Notes: a model not told the origin generated them from the sequence alone. A stretch of DNA of 64,000 nt from Orientallactaga sibirica (GCA_036365145.1 JAEOAD010002183.1:868001-932000); one strand, 5' to 3'. Shown: positions 11,249 to 23,924, counted from the stretch's first letter. Translations and numbers: made by a program.

Positions 11249-12611
11249 GCTGGGTGGGGGAGAGGGGAAGGTAAGGGTGTATGTGTGGGGGGCACAAAAC
11301 TGGACCCAGATGGAAATGGCAACATAACATCCTATATCCTGAAAGACAGACTAAAAGGTTGAACCTTCATCACGTCTTTAGAGGCAACACCTGATTCACA
11401 GAGCCCTGGAGAGGGTATGATGAAGACTAGCCTTAAGATTTTCCTGCTTCTCTCTTTCTTTCTCTCTAGCTCTTCTCTCAACCTCTTCTCTCTTGTCTCT
11501 AATTCTCTTTTATATTACCTTTTTCTTCCTCCTTTTCCCTTGGCGCTGGCCTGTAACTCCCAGTACCAGCATGTACACAATGAGTTGTTGAACAGAGAGA
11601 CCTACAAAATTTCCCAAAAGTAGACAGATTTCTGTCAGAGTATTTGATGACCCACCAAAGGTTAATGGTAAGACCCTACTGCCAAAGACACCATATGCTG
11701 TTGATACAGAACATGGAGTGACCTGGCTGCAATCTAGAAGAGAGTTGGTCCCCAGATAGTTAGCCTGTCTCGTGCCAGAAGGTGCTACATGAGTGACTGG
11801 GGGAAAGTGACCAACAACTGTCCAAGCAATGCATGATCTAAGCTTCTCAGCAGCAAACAACCTGACATGATGTTCACACAAGGGCAATAGTGGCACACAG
11901 CCATGGTAGGCAACCATGCTCTTGATTTGTCTAACAGATCTGCTCAGTGGAATGGAACCCACAGCTGGAACTGGGAAACAAGTCAGAACTATATCCAAAT
12001 AATTAGCCCGCTCTCCAATATCAACCTCCCACCAATTGTGGGCTATAAGAGGGCCTATACCTATGAAATTCTCTCTAAAATAATAATGGTTGTCCCATTT
12101 ATCTGGTACTGACCTCTCTTTCCATTGGACAATTTGCTTCTCTTTTTCAGATGGACACAGAACCTGAGTTGAGAATCAGCCCATCACACCTCACTAGGGC
12201 CCCAGCTGAAACCATAGAGTAATTGGGGAAATGAGCAAGAGTGCTGCTTTCTAGGTGAACCTGGTACCAACACAAGGGCGAAGGAGATGGACACAGAGAA
12301 CACTCAACTCCTACCAAACCAGATATCCAGAGACTCCGAGGCTCCATAGACCTCATCACTGAAGTAGACCTAAAACAACCCCAACATGGCTCAGGGGAAT
12401 TCATGGAAGAGGGGGCAGAAAGATTTTTAGATCCACAAGTTGGGTCATTATGTGCACAGACATTGCCTCTTCCCCATAACTGATGGCTACCCCCACAATG
12501 CTAAACCCACAATCCCCAACTAGGAGAGTCCCTTTGGAAGGGGGGAAGAAAGGGAGGAGGCTAACGAGGGTACCAGCATGATTGTATACACACTATCTAC
12601 ATAACTAATAA
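11249..12611 (+). other. 3' UTR of second L1
   Basis: Non-coding segment with 'ggaatggaacccacagctgg'-like and 'gaagagggggcagaaagatt'-type motifs shared with 23925-24545. A purine-rich block near 12535-12560 contains several G runs. Confidence 0.75.
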
Positions 12612-12627
12612 AAAAATGGCTCTTCCA

Positions 12628-13377
12628 TAATGTCAGCAAGTACATGAGCAATGAAATTCAGTGCTTTTTTTTAAAGCCCATGTTCTTCTTTTCTCAAACA
12701 CTTTTTACAAACCATGTTGTGAACAGCAGAAGAAAAGCAGTTTTTCAAAAAGTGATCTTGAAGTCAAGGGATCACAGCACTATTGGGTGATTCCCTGGGC
12801 TTCAGAGTGAACATGAATACTAATAGTGCTGCTCAACATGGGAATATCTAAGAGCACCTGCATAAAATATAACAGAGTGTACAGAGCCCCCATGAAGTCA
12901 GCCAGACCTGAGACCATGTACTCATGTATCACATCTCTAAAACAGAGGACATTTACCTTCTAATGTGAATTTGAAGAGTAAATAGACTAAAAGACAGGGT
13001 TTACTTGCAAATGGCAGGTACTCACTAATTGATGACAATTATGTAAAAATTAGTATGTTCTAAGTACATTATATGTAGCCTTGCATAAATATAATATTAA
13101 CACAAATATACATAAAAACCACAGTGACAATAATTAAATGTTTCAAATATTTGAGTGACTACTAGGTGTTAAGATATTTTGCTTGATACTTTATAAACAA
13201 AGTGTTGTAAGACATGAGTCCTTTCTTCATGGGTGTGACAGCCCAAGGATTAATTAAAAACAACTTAATAGAAAATGATAATACAGTATGGCTCCTGCTC
13301 TAACATATTAAAGCAACATATGATATGGAAACACAAAGAAGGGAGACATCTTAATTAGTTTGGGGAGTGGTTGTTAT
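12628..13377. other. Intronic sequence, possibly with a worn MIR
   Basis: No gene. A 'tctctaaaacagagga...' stretch near 12935-13040 resembles reversed MIR but is too weak to call. Confidence 0.4.
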
Positions 13378-13800
13378 AAAGGTTTAATTGTGGTACCCCT
13401 AAAAGATATTAAAGTCCTAAGCTCCTGGGCCCATAACTATGACTTTATTTGGTAAAAGGGTCTTTGCAGATATAGTCAGCTTAAAATGAAGATTAGAGTA
13501 GGTTTACTCTCATATGACTTGTGTCCTTAGGTGAGGACAAGAGAGTCAGACACATATGGAGAACATGTTCTGATAATAGAGGTGATGACTGAAGATACTC
13601 AGCTAAGAGCCCAGTATCATTAAAGATAATCACCAGACACCAGAAAGCTAAGAGAAATATCTGAGACACTTCTTTCCTAAATCCAGCTGAAAGGATCCTG
13701 TAGACCCCTTAATTTCAGACCTCTGACCTTCAGAACTGAGAGAATGAAGTTCTATTACTTTAAGCCACCCGGTTTATTAGGGTAGCCCTAGGAAACTCGC
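13378..13800 (+). mobile_element. MLT1-type MaLR LTR
   Basis: Resembles the mammalian MLT1 LTR in order: ctttatttggtaaaagggtctttgcagat, ...gtgtccttaggtgaggacaag..., ...ccagacaccagaaagct..., ttaatttcagacctctgacc, ttaagccacccggttt, and the end agccctaggaaactcgcat. Family assignment is from memory of the consensus. Confidence 0.8.
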
Positions 13801-13865
13801 ATTGGTGGATGGTGTCAGGGTAGGGATCGTGAAGTAGTGTCAGATAACTCTCTACTCTTTTTGTG

Positions 13866-13990
13866 GAGTTTTGTTACAAAGTTCAGGCTGGACTAGAATA
13901 CCCTATGTAACTTAGGCTGGCCTCAAATTCACAACCTCCTAACTCAGCCTCCCACATTTTTGGAGTACATGTATGTGCCACCACACTCAT
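13866..13990 (-). mobile_element. B1-like SINE (diverged)
   Basis: Contains ttaggctggcctcaaattca, cctcctaactcagcctccca and gtgccaccacactcat, the complement of a B1/Alu-type body. Confidence 0.85.
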
Positions 13991-14085
13991 TTTAACCTAC
14001 TTGTTTAAATGGATGACTTCTAGCAAAGTTATTCCCCAAATATATTTATTGGGATTGTGATCAAAGATATAAAAGTGTTTCTAAA

Positions 14086-14253
14086 GCCAGGCATGGTAGC
14101 ACATGCCTTTTTAATCCCAGCACTTGGGAGGCAGAGGTAGGAGGATCACCATGAGTTCAAGGCCACCCTGAGACTACAAAATTAATTCCAGGTCAGCCTG
14201 GGCCAGAGTGAGACCCTAATTTGAAAAACCAAAACACAAAACCAAACCAAGAC
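14086..14253 (+). mobile_element. B1-like SINE with a 15-bp TSD
   Basis: Body gccaggcatggtagcacatg...tcccagcacttgggaggcag...aggaggatcaccatgagttc...aattccaggtcagcctgggc with an A-rich tail. Perfect TSD aaaagtgtttctaaa at 14071-14085 and 14254-14268. Confidence 0.96.
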
Positions 14254-14268
14254 AAAAGTGTTTCTAAA

Positions 14269-15583
14269 TGTTCTTTGGGAAAGCGATGCTCACACCAGTC
14301 CCCTGGAGGCTGGACTGCTCTCAGGTTTTCCCTCTGTGAAGAAACAAACTCTGGAGAGTGCAATGGATTTGCTAGGCACAAATAGCTATACAGATTACAG
14401 TGTACTTTATATGATAAGTGAATGCTACAAGCAGGCTCTTTAAGAAGGTGAAATTGAAAATATGTCTGTGATCTTTCCAAAGAGATCCAAAGGCAGAGAG
14501 GTATGTTTTCTATTTAAACCCAAGATGTATGTGCAGAGTGCATCTTCCAACCTTTCTGTGTATACTTTATAAACACAGACCTCATTCCATCACTAAAACT
14601 TACTGGCCCCTTGACTGGGGACACAATGCTGGCAGAATGGGGAATGCTGTCATCAATAGCTACTTTAAGTACTGTTGGCTTGGGTGAGGAGATTTGTGCC
14701 ATGTTTGTAAATATGACATGACTCAAAGTAAAGACCAATTCAAAACTTCTTACCAAATCTGGCACAGAGAAGAACTGATTGCTCAAAGAAGTCTGTCAGA
14801 TCTTTCCAGCAACTGGTGTGAGGAGTCTGTACTTTGAAAAATCAAGTTTTCTCTGAGGAAACACATTTTGTTAAAAGCTCTATGAAATGCACATGTGCTT
14901 GGGGCAAGGAGACTGAAATGCAGTGCCTGATCAGTCTGTGCACAGCCTGGGCTGCACCAGAGAAGCTATGCCCTGGTCCTGGGCCTGTGGGGATAGTGTG
15001 AAAGCACAGTGGACCTCACAGAGCAGGTTCAGAAACTATGCTGGCCAGTCACAGAGGGGCTCCTTTGATAAGGAAGCCAAACACTTTGGGATTAAGCAAT
15101 CTGACAACTCAAGGTTGAAATGGCCATGGGCATTACCCACTTCTATTCTCTGCATGTAGAGCTGAGGATAGTGATGCTCAGAGAAGTAAACTGATGTTCC
15201 CAGTAAGAGGTGGAGTAGGAGAGTGACAGCCAAGAGTTACACTGCTGCTTCATCATGAACTTGAGCTTCACAGTCCCTCCAGATTCTTTCAGATCCTTCT
15301 GGTGGCAGTGAATTCACCAATTCTCAACAATGGCCCATTCTCCTTGCTGGGGCACTTCATAATGAGAACTAGCTAGATCCTCCTATGTAGGCCCAGGACA
15401 AGGTAACCTGTAGTTAATTCCATTATCCTTACTCTGTGTACTGGGCCACTGTGACAGGCTGGATTCTCTTCCCACAATCATAGGTCACATACATGAGGAA
15501 AGCTCAGGGGCAACAATTCAAGTCATCTCTTGAATACACTTAGCACTGTGCTTTCTGCCATTCACTAAAAATCCTCCTTTTCT
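14269..15583. other. Unique intronic sequence
   Basis: No gene or clear repeat. A short MIR-like stretch near 15160-15240 is too weak to call. Confidence 0.45.
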
Positions 15584-15757
15584 GGGCTGGATGGATGGCT
15601 TTGTAGTTAAGGCACTTGCCTGCAAAGCCAAAAGACCCAGGTTCAATTCCCCAGGACCATGTAAACCATATTCATAAACTGGCACATGTGTCTAGAGTTT
15701 GTAGTGGCTGGAGGCCATTCTCTCTGTGTCTCTCTCAAATAAATAAATAAATAATAT
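15584..15757 (+). mobile_element. DIP-like B2-superfamily SINE
   Basis: Head ggctggatggatggctttgtagttaaggcacttgcctgcaaagcc, Pol III B-box-like ggttcaattcc, CT-rich segment and AAATAAATAAATAAAT tail. Confidence 0.92.
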
Positions 15758-15981
15758 TTGTAAAATATTCGCTCTGCAGTTATTCCCAGAAAGAAGAAGA
15801 AAGAAGCTGGCCAACCAATTTATGTTTTTAATAACTTGGCATATTAAGATTAAAAAGCAGTGGTCATAGTTAATGCTCACTTTTTATGAGGCTCCTGCTG
15901 AAAGTTTTGTGTATTGTCTTTGTAGGATAATATCCTTATGCAATGTGACAAAAAGTTGACATTTTGAAGCCAAACAGAGGA

Positions 15982-16217
15982 CTGGGGAGATGGCCCCATG
16001 GCTAAAGGTGCTTTCTCATACCTTGCAGCTTGCTAGTCCAGGTTTGATTCCCCAGTAGCCATGTAAAGCCAGATGCACAAAGTGGCCCATGCATCTGGAG
16101 TTCATTTGCAGTGGCAAGAAGCCCTGGTGTAGCCACATTCATAATAATATAAAATAAATAAACAAATAATAAAAATATAAAATAAATATAAAACAAATAA
16201 ATAAAATTAAAAAAAAA
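15982..16217 (+). mobile_element. DIP-like SINE with long AT-rich tail
   Basis: Head actggggagatggccccatgg, body gccagatgcacaaagtggcc, extended (AAATAAA)-type tail. Probable TSD caaacagagga / caaatagagga at 15971-15981 and 16218-16228, with one mismatch. Confidence 0.88.
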
Positions 16218-16228
16218 CAAATAGAGGA

Positions 16229-17460
16229 TTTTCATTTTACATCATTTCCCAAGTCTGCTTCTTAGGTTCTGTTCTCTCAGCTTTCCTTTCAGTGACCCTC
16301 ACTCTCTATGAACTGGCTAGATGACTCTCCCATAGTGCTTCTACCTTCTCATTCACTAGCAAACTTGCTGTGGAGCTCATAATCCTAGAGGCAGCCAACC
16401 CTGACCTGCTGCCGTATCTGGGAAGAAGATGATTATCTGCTTTTCTGGCAGGAGCCTGAAATCTGGGAGCAGGCTGAGCACCTGGAGCCTGTCCTCATCC
16501 TCTTCTGCTCACTGATCTGGTGGTCAGTCTTTGGCTCCTGCTCTTACTTCTACCCCAAATGTTATTCACAGCCTTTCAGCCTATGTCTATGAGCTCTAGC
16601 TTACATCTGCCCAGTGTGTTTTTGCCTACACAGAATTTTTCTGAAACCTTTGTTTGATCTCTAGTTTTGAGGCCACTGCCAAGTCTCAGAGAAAAACATG
16701 AAGCTTCTCTTGGGTCTTGTGTTGGAATCTCAATTGTAGGAATTTTTCTGTGGGCACCACCTCCCTTGTTTCCATGTCTTCTCTGGTGTAGCCTATAGTT
16801 GCACCATGACATCTGGGTATCTGTCCTCTTCAGTTCCCAATAATACCAGTGAACAGATTGTGCAAATTGTGGTTTTCTATTTCTTTTAAAGCTACCCACA
16901 ATTCCTCTTGGTTTCTAGTTTCAAACCTCTGTGGGTGGTGACACCCTGTCATATACTAAATCCACTTAGATGCCCATCTTTTTAGTTCCAATTGCAAACT
17001 GACATTCTCAGTAGTTTTCATCTGCAGTCCCTCAAAGCCCACTCTGGCTGCCTAAGCTGTAGCTTCTGTATCTCCCTTCTCTCTCCATTCCTTCCTCTAC
17101 TCCTCCCCAATACTCTTCTCATTGCCTCAGACCTGAGATAAGCAGCAGTGCCTATGGGAGACTCATGAGAATCCTGCCTAATTGGGACCTTTAAATTACT
17201 GCCTTTAAACATCTTTTCACATCCCTGTCTCATTAGCCAACAATCAATTTTCTCTCTGTATGTTGTTATGTGACTTTGTATAGAACTGTTACATAATGGC
17301 AGGGAAAAGACAAAAAAAAAAAAAAAAGACTGAATTAGCTTTGCTTTTGGTGTCAGAGCAGACAGTAGAAGCAAAAAAAAAAATGAGTCTGAAAAATATG
17401 TTTAATATTCAGTCAAGCATCTAAAATACTTTAAATTTTTACACATCTATTTTTCTTTTT
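16229..17460. other. Unique intronic sequence
   Basis: Nothing recognised except A tracts at about 17311-17326 and 17373-17382. Confidence 0.5.
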
Positions 17461-17679
17461 TTTCTTTTTAAATATATTTATTTATTTATTTGAAAGAGAG
17501 AATGAGGGAGAGACAGAGAGGGAGAAAGAATGGGCACGCAAGGACCTCCAGCCTCTGCAAACGAACTCCAGATGCATGCGCCCCCTTGTGCATCTGGCTT
17601 AAGTGGCTCCTAGAGTCAAATTGGGATCTTTTGGCTTTGCATACAAATGCCTTAACCACTAAGCCATCTCTCCAGCCCC
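17461..17679 (-). mobile_element. DIP-like SINE
   Basis: Complement of the DIP body: tatttatttatttatt, gagagacagagaggga, ctccagatgcatgcg, cttaaccactaagccatctctccagcccc. It carries a CTCF-core-like GCACAAGGGGGCGC at 17578-17591 on the minus strand. Confidence 0.94.
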
Positions 17680-18945
17680 AACATCTATTTTTCCCTTGAT
17701 CTATCTTTCTGAAAAGTAGAGATATCCCACATATATCCTGAAAGACAAAACACATTTATTTCTGGAGGTGTACATGTCCGTACTCTGCAGTTCTTCCTTT
17801 CTTTGAAGTTAGGGTAACAGCCTGGCAATAGTCGAGTGATGTCAAGGCCTCTCCAGTTATCAGTCCTGATAGCAAAGTTACAGTCTCACAGCAATGAATG
17901 CCTTTAGCAGGATTTTCTCTTTGAAATCTGATTCTTTCCATGGCAACACACATGGAGGGAAATATGCATTTTATTTATCAACCTCAATTCCAGCTTATGA
18001 AAGCATCTGATAGGTAACATGTCATAAATTTAAAAAAAAGAACAAAGGAAAACAGCCAATATTTAACTTGAAAGAAAACATTCATTCTACATTGTTTTAA
18101 GCAATTTATATAGGTTTCAACTCAACTTCCTGTTAGAAGGGGTTCACATAACATGGAATTGATCTTTTTAAGTAAGATTAGCTTATAGCTGTGGATTTGC
18201 AGAGAATGGAGTGATCTTGAATCTGAAAATCATGTGTGGACTTCAAATCATAGGCTAATCTCAGTACTTTAATTTTACTGCTAAACTGCAGGGACAAGTG
18301 GAGCTGGGTGCTTAAATGTCATCCTCTCTTAAGGTCCAACATCATCCTTGCCATGTGGTATGACCTTCTATGGTTACTGGTTAAATGAATGAAAACAAAT
18401 GACAGCATTTACAGAATCAAGAGAGTTAATGTGAAAGAGGCAAGAGAAAGTAGCATTTGGTTGTCCAATCCACAATGTCACTGCTTACTTCATACATGAT
18501 TTTAAGTGACTAGTACCTGGCATTCTTAGTAGTTACCATATTGCTAAACAATAACAATGACAGGGTTTTGTTAGTTATACATGTTAATATGTGAAGGGAT
18601 GATGATTATAATAATCTCTTATGGAGAGCACAAGAGGCACAATGCAAAAGGATATGCTCAGGGCCACAGAGCAGAGCAGATCTGGTCATTGCATGCTGTG
18701 TAGTCTAGCTTCCAGTAGTCATAACTCTGCGTACCCTCCTGCCAGCTCACAGCTATAGGAACATACACCTGACCTTAAAAGAGTTAGGTAGAGGACGTCA
18801 AGTCGAGTTTCGTTTGAATCTATTGTTTCCTCATGTCAGAAGGAGTAGGAATGCTCGTAAAACTCTGGGTAGAACAACTTGTTCCATGCCGTAATCTAAC
18901 TGAAGTAGCCTAAGTAACACAAAACTTAATCAAAAAGATTAAAAA
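17680..18945. other. Unique intronic sequence
   Basis: No gene, RNA or clear repeat recognised. Confidence 0.5.
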
Positions 18946-18946
18946 T

Positions 18947-19170
18947 GGGATAGAGAAATGGCTTAGCAGTTAAGGCACTTGCCTGTAAAACCTAGGACCC
19001 AGGTTTGATTCCCCAATAGTGGTGTAAGCCAGATACACACGGTGGTGCATGCATCTGGAGTTCATTGCCAGTGGCTAGAGGCCAAGGCACAGTTATTCTT
19101 TTTTTTTCTCTCTCTCTGTCTCTCTGCCTCTTTCTTTCTCTTGCAAACAAATAAAATAGTTAAAAAAGGT
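18947..19170 (+). mobile_element. DIP-like SINE
   Basis: gggatagagaaatggcttagcagttaaggcacttgcctg, gtaagccagatacacacggtgg, atctggagttcattgccag, then a CT tract and AAATAAA tail. Confidence 0.92.
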
Positions 19171-19186
19171 TGAAGATTAAACCTTG

Positions 19187-19290
19187 GACTAGAGAGGTAG
19201 CTCAGGAGTCGTGTATCTGTTCAGCATGCACAAGACCAAGCTCAATCCCTGAGATAAACAAGCAAGCACATATAAATAAGTAAAACTTCA
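19187..19290 (+). mobile_element. ID-like SINE
   Basis: gactagagaggtagctcagg..., ttcagcatgcacaagaccaa and gctcaatccctgag match the tRNA-Ala-derived ID/BC1 layout, followed by an AT-rich tail. It directly follows the DIP SINE. Confidence 0.75.
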
Positions 19291-19429
19291 CCCATTCTCT
19301 GTTAAAATTTTAAGAAGAACTGAGGATGGACAGATAAGAGAAAGCAGAGGGGAAGGGAGCTCAGACAGGAGAAGTCCAGTTCAACCTAGGACTCAGTCCC
19401 TAGCACACATTCTCTCCCACCTCACTGAC

Positions 19430-19580
19430 TGGCCTCTTTGTGCTTCAGCTTTCAATGTGCAAAAGAAGACAACTACAAAGTAGCTACCCTGACAGGGCTG
19501 TTCTGAGGATTAAATGACTTAAAATATTTCAATGGCTTCCAATCTTGCCTGGCACACAGTAAGCAATGGATACAAACTAG
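19430..19580 (-). mobile_element. MIR fragment
   Basis: gctgttctgaggattaaatgac...cttgcctggcacacagtaagc is the reverse-orientation MIR signature. Confidence 0.7.
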
Positions 19581-19599
19581 CTATCACACTGATAATGAA

Positions 19600-19915
19600 T
19601 AGTGCATTTATACTTGTGCATACTGTATATGTGTGCATGAAGATATATGAACACCATGTGTACATGTGTGGAGACCAGAGGAAGACATTAAGTGTCCTCC
19701 TCTTCTTCCTTATTTCCCTTAGACAAAGTCTCTCACTCAACCTTGAGCTTGTTATTTTTCCTTTAGACTGACTGTTTTATCAGGGAGCCCTGGGATCCTC
19801 CTGTCTCTCCCCTTCTCCCAGCTCTGCAGTTATACATACAACTTTTCTTTGGGTGCTGGGATCAAACTCTGGTCTTCATGTTTGTGCAGAATACCTGCAG
19901 AGCCATCTAGTCTGC
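19600..19915 (-). mobile_element. Composite SINE (diverged)
   Basis: tgtatatgtgtgcatgaag...gtgtggagaccagagg, agacaaagtctctcactc, gggtgctgggatcaaactct and gagccatctagtctgcctcc parallel the element at 7480-7822. Confidence 0.6.
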
Positions 19916-20089
19916 CTCCTGCAGTCTTTTAATATGCTGATTCTCATTATATTTCTCCAAGACTTTTTTCTTCCTTTCTAGATAAAGAAACTGAGGCTTG
20001 AAAAACTAAGCATTTGTTTGCAACATTCCAGTACCACCAAACATGTAGCCTATTCTATCCTGACCTTTAACATTAACTTGGCCCCATGG

Positions 20090-20745
20090 CCTCCAGGAAG
20101 GTAGAATGCAGTGAGTAGAAGGAAATAGGAAATGTATGTATTGGACTTCAACCCTACATCTACCTCAGGCAAAACCCTATCCAGTCTACTTCATAGCATT
20201 CATGTAGGTGCCTAGTTGCCTGATGGACAATTATGTGCCAGCGATTTACAAACAAGTAATCAATACACAAATGTAAATCATATTTTGGATACTTTTCTAT
20301 TTTAATGGCCTTTGGAGCTCCAGAGTAGTGCTAAGTGGCTGACTTGATGAGAAATAGAATTTGATGTGTTATTCAGCATATCTCCATGCTTTACAAGGTG
20401 CACATGACAGGGCAGGGTGCAGAAAAAGAGATTCTCATTTTTCTTCCTATAATCCATGATTCTCACAACTGTGCCAGAAAGTTCTATAGTGGGTCAAATT
20501 GAGGAATAGTTTCTTTCTTTATTTTTTTGTTTTTGATTGGTCCCAGTTTCTCTGAGATATTGCTCATTAAATATTTATTCATCAGCTAAAATGATACTAG
20601 GCAATGTGCTAGCTTCTGGGGTATAGAGGCAAGTCAGGTTCAGGTGCTCCTGATCTCCTGTGACACAGGCACAGGGAAGTTGCAGCATATTTAGGTAGGC
20701 AAACATAGCACTCATGCCTTCATCCCAAAGAGTACAATACTGTGA
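20090..20745. other. Intronic sequence
   Basis: No gene. Possible worn MIR near 20390-20510; not called. Confidence 0.4.
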
Positions 20746-20935
20746 GCTGGGCGTGGTGGCACACAGGCACACACTTTTAATCCCAGCACTCAGGAGGCAG
20801 AGGTAGGAGGACTGCCATGAGTTCAAGGCCACCCTGAGACTACATAGTGAATTCCAGGTCAGCCTGGGCCATAGCAAAACCCTACCTCAAAAAACAAAAA
20901 CCAAAACAAACAAACAAACAAACAAACAAACAAAA
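20746..20935 (+). mobile_element. B1-like SINE
   Basis: gagctgggcgtggtggcaca, a small 'caggcacaca' insertion, tttaatcccagcactcagga, gaattccaggtcagcctggg, and an (AAAC)n tail. Confidence 0.93.
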
Positions 20936-22330
20936 GCATATAATACTCTGAATTACGAGGTCCTTTCTCATGTCAAGTACCAGCTAAACCACCATATCCT
21001 AAATCCAAGCACAGAACACTTTGTAAATACATATCCAAAACAAAGAGCCATGGTCCCTTGGGCTTGAATTACCCCTTCAAAAGCAGTTTTTATAGCATTT
21101 ATCAAATTCTCTTTGGTGGCAGAGCACTGTGCCACACTTTGTTATTTATCTTCTTTATCTACATTATTACTGCTCACCTTCTCCTCTTTTCAACACAGGG
21201 GCATTCCATATCAGCATTGCTCCTTCTATACACTTAGTCTGAATGTACATCAGACATCCCCATAGGGTGCAGGGTGGAGGTGGTAAAGAGAAGCTTTGTT
21301 GCAGAAACAGAGAACAAGGGCTAATCTATATCTGCTTGTTGCAACGGAATGGGGATTTTCATTTGCCAGGAAAGCCAGAGTAGAAATGTTAGCTTGGGCA
21401 TTCATGCCCTTATTCAAATGATGTTTTCTTGACTGTAACACAAACAGATCTTCACATCTTTTTAAATACATTTGGTCAGTCAGTCAAGAAACTCTGAAAA
21501 CTATATCCTAAGTGTCTAACTTCTTTCCATAGAGCAATGGTGCAGAGATATAAGGGAAGTAAATTTTTTTGACATAGAGCTTTTGTGAAACAGAACTAAG
21601 TTAATCTAAAATAAAATAGAATACACTGGGAGGTCAAATAAATTGAGTGTGTATTGAGGGATTTATTCTGGGGATTTATCTATTTAGCATCTTCTCCTGA
21701 TGTCTTGAGCAAAGAAAACCATAGGTACTCATTTACTCACTGTCTTCAAATGGCACTTAGGTCCAAGGTGTGTTGGGTAAAGACAGTATTTAGGCTTCAT
21801 GCATGAAGGAGAGCAGAAATGTTTACAGAAAATAAAAGTGGAAAGTAAAAAAAAAAAGTAGGTTCATTCATTGGAAAACACCCTAAAATAAAAAGAGAGC
21901 TGATGTTATATTCATTTGAGAAGAAGGTCCTATGTGGAATGTGTAGGTCCTAATCACCAAGGACAGTACCAGAAAAATCAAGTCATAAAAGGTCTCCCTC
22001 ACACACCACCTTTCTGCCACTACCTGTCACTATCTGCCTGGACAGTCCTGAATGACTTGTACTCTCAGGAACAAACAGGTCTGCATGGAAGGATCTAGGT
22101 CAGACTATTCTTGGCAAGCTTGCTTAGCTGTGTTCTGTCCACTCTCCCCTGCCTCCTGTCTGCAGCTGCTGAGCTGGCCTGCCCTGCTTTGGCCTCTCCT
22201 ACACTGTGAAAATCAGCTCCCTCTTTGACAGATTTGACTCCAGCTCAGCCAAGAGGCCAGCCCTTAGTTGTGAGGCTCATAGCCCAGGTCTTCCTCCTTT
22301 TCCACCTCACATTTGTGATTCTTCTGTATT
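20936..22330. other. Unique intronic sequence
   Basis: Nothing clearly recognised; possible worn L2-like pieces near 21060-21240. Confidence 0.4.
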
Positions 22331-23329
22331 ATGTCCCCTTGTGTCTGTCACATGACTTGCCCAGGGTACAAATCTGCCTTTGGTAGAACACTGGGGCTGG
22401 ACTTGATGACTCCAGATGGGCCACTGAGGAAGGTATGGAGGGAAGGGATCTTCATTTTTACTAAGTTTTCTGGAGGCAAGGCAAGATGTAAGATGCTTTT
22501 CTATACCGTATCTCACCTCATGCTCTTGACGACTAAGCAGGAGAAGTTAACAAACAGGAATAACCAAGTCAAGTGTCAGCTAGAAGTGGTAGAGTCAGAA
22601 TTCAGATTCAGGTCAGCCTACTGCAGAGGTCTTTGTGTCTCACCAGGACTGTCAATGACAAAGCACAAAGCTGGATATGGATTATGGGATTTGACCACTA
22701 CATGGGGTAGAGCTGATGTTCACCAGGTAAACACAAATATGATTATATCATTATTTTAGACCAGCGTCTGTTCTGTTTGGTCAGTACCCAAGGCCTATCA
22801 GTTTTTAAATATTTGGGTATCATTACTGCCCTTATCAAAATGAAATATGTGGCAAATAACAGATGTTTGACTTCTACTTCTGGTGAAGAGAGAATAAACT
22901 ATGCCCAGAGAAACTCTCCCACCTGAAATAACTAAAAAGTCAGATAAAATGCACAAACTTTGGTTTTCAGAGACTAGACATCCAGCAATGCAAGATAATG
23001 ATTCCCGAGAGAGGAACAAAGTGATCATAGGACTGCCCCACCTGACTGCCCAGAAAGTTTCCTTGCTATAACTCAGAGAAGTAACCCTGGAAGAGCTCTA
23101 CAGCTCCCCCAAATGTACACCTAATTACATATAGTTGTTAGTCTTGGGGGAAGCCAAGGTAGCCAGAGTTCATGAGGCAGAATGTTAGGAAAATTATGTC
23201 AAAGAGAATTAGGGCTACAGATAGTATTAAAATTCTAATCATCTGAACTTCTGCACTTCAATGATCTCAGGGGAACTCATATTCTCATAAAAGTTCTTGA
23301 AAGAAGAAGAATGCAGAAAGGAAGGCCTA
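22331..23329. other. Unique intronic sequence
   Basis: An open frame of 142 codons at 22331-22759 (+) shows no recognisable domain, and part of it overlaps a weak MIR-like stretch. I do not call it a gene. Confidence 0.45.
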
Positions 23330-23590
23330 AGTGGTTTGTCCACCGTTACTGGCTTTAAAAGTGAAAGGGCCACAAATCTAAGAACTAAGGCAGGATCTAG
23401 AAGTTGGAAAAGGCAAAGAATAGATTCTCATTTGGAGCCTTCAGAAAGGGTCACAGACATGATAATGCAGATTTAGCTATGTGAGATCTGCATAGACCAC
23501 TAACATACAGAAGTATTTAAATAGATTTGTGCTATTTTAGGCCACCAAGTATGTAGTTACTTATTATAGCAACAGTTTATAAATGCAGGC
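23330..23590 (+). mobile_element. MLT1-like LTR fragment
   Basis: Contains ggatctagaagttggaaaagg, ctcatttggagccttcagaa, tttgtgctattttaggccaccaag and ttattatagcaacagttt, matching the 3' half of MLT1-type LTRs. Confidence 0.65.
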
Positions 23591-23745
23591 ATACAAAGAA
23601 GCAGGACCATGTAATAGTAATAAAGAGAAAATAAATCAACACAAACAACAAAATTAATGTACAGAGATATTAAATGTTCATAACTATGTTCCATATATTT
23701 AAGAAGGTAAGGTTGAATATTTTAAGTAGAGAAATAAAAAATTTA

Positions 23746-23885
23746 AATATCCAGGTATGGTGGCATATACCTTTAATCCCAGCACTCCAGAGGCAAAGGT
23801 AGGAGGATCACTGTGAGTTCAAGGCCTGCCTGGGAATACAGAGTGAGTTCCAAGTCAGCCTGGGATAGATGAGATCAAGTACCAA
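23746..23885 (+). mobile_element. B1-like SINE with fold-back at its 3' side
   Basis: ccaggtatggtggcatatac...tttaatcccagcactccaga...aggaggatcactgtgagttc. A 19-base segment (23837-23855) recurs inverted at 23898-23916. Confidence 0.88.
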
Positions 23886-23924
23886 GTACCTTGAGGTACT
23901 TGGAACTCACTCTGTAGTCCCAGT

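Larger units (their letters stand above)
9846..12611 (+). mobile_element. Second 5'-truncated L1 with a 16-bp TSD
   Basis: Flanked by perfect 16-bp repeats, aaaaatggctcttcca, at 9830-9845 and 12612-12627. The 5' end lies inside ORF2 and the 3' end is ...catctacataactaata plus an A tail. It belongs to a different 3' UTR lineage from the 2526 element: its 3' UTR matches the fragment at 23925-24545. Confidence 0.93.

Noticed and set aside
11510..11998. 162-codon minus-strand open frame
   Set aside because: Antisense to an L1 3' UTR; no motif.
22331..22759. 142-codon plus-strand open frame
   Set aside because: No domain, no splice context that I recognise, and partly in a MIR-like stretch.
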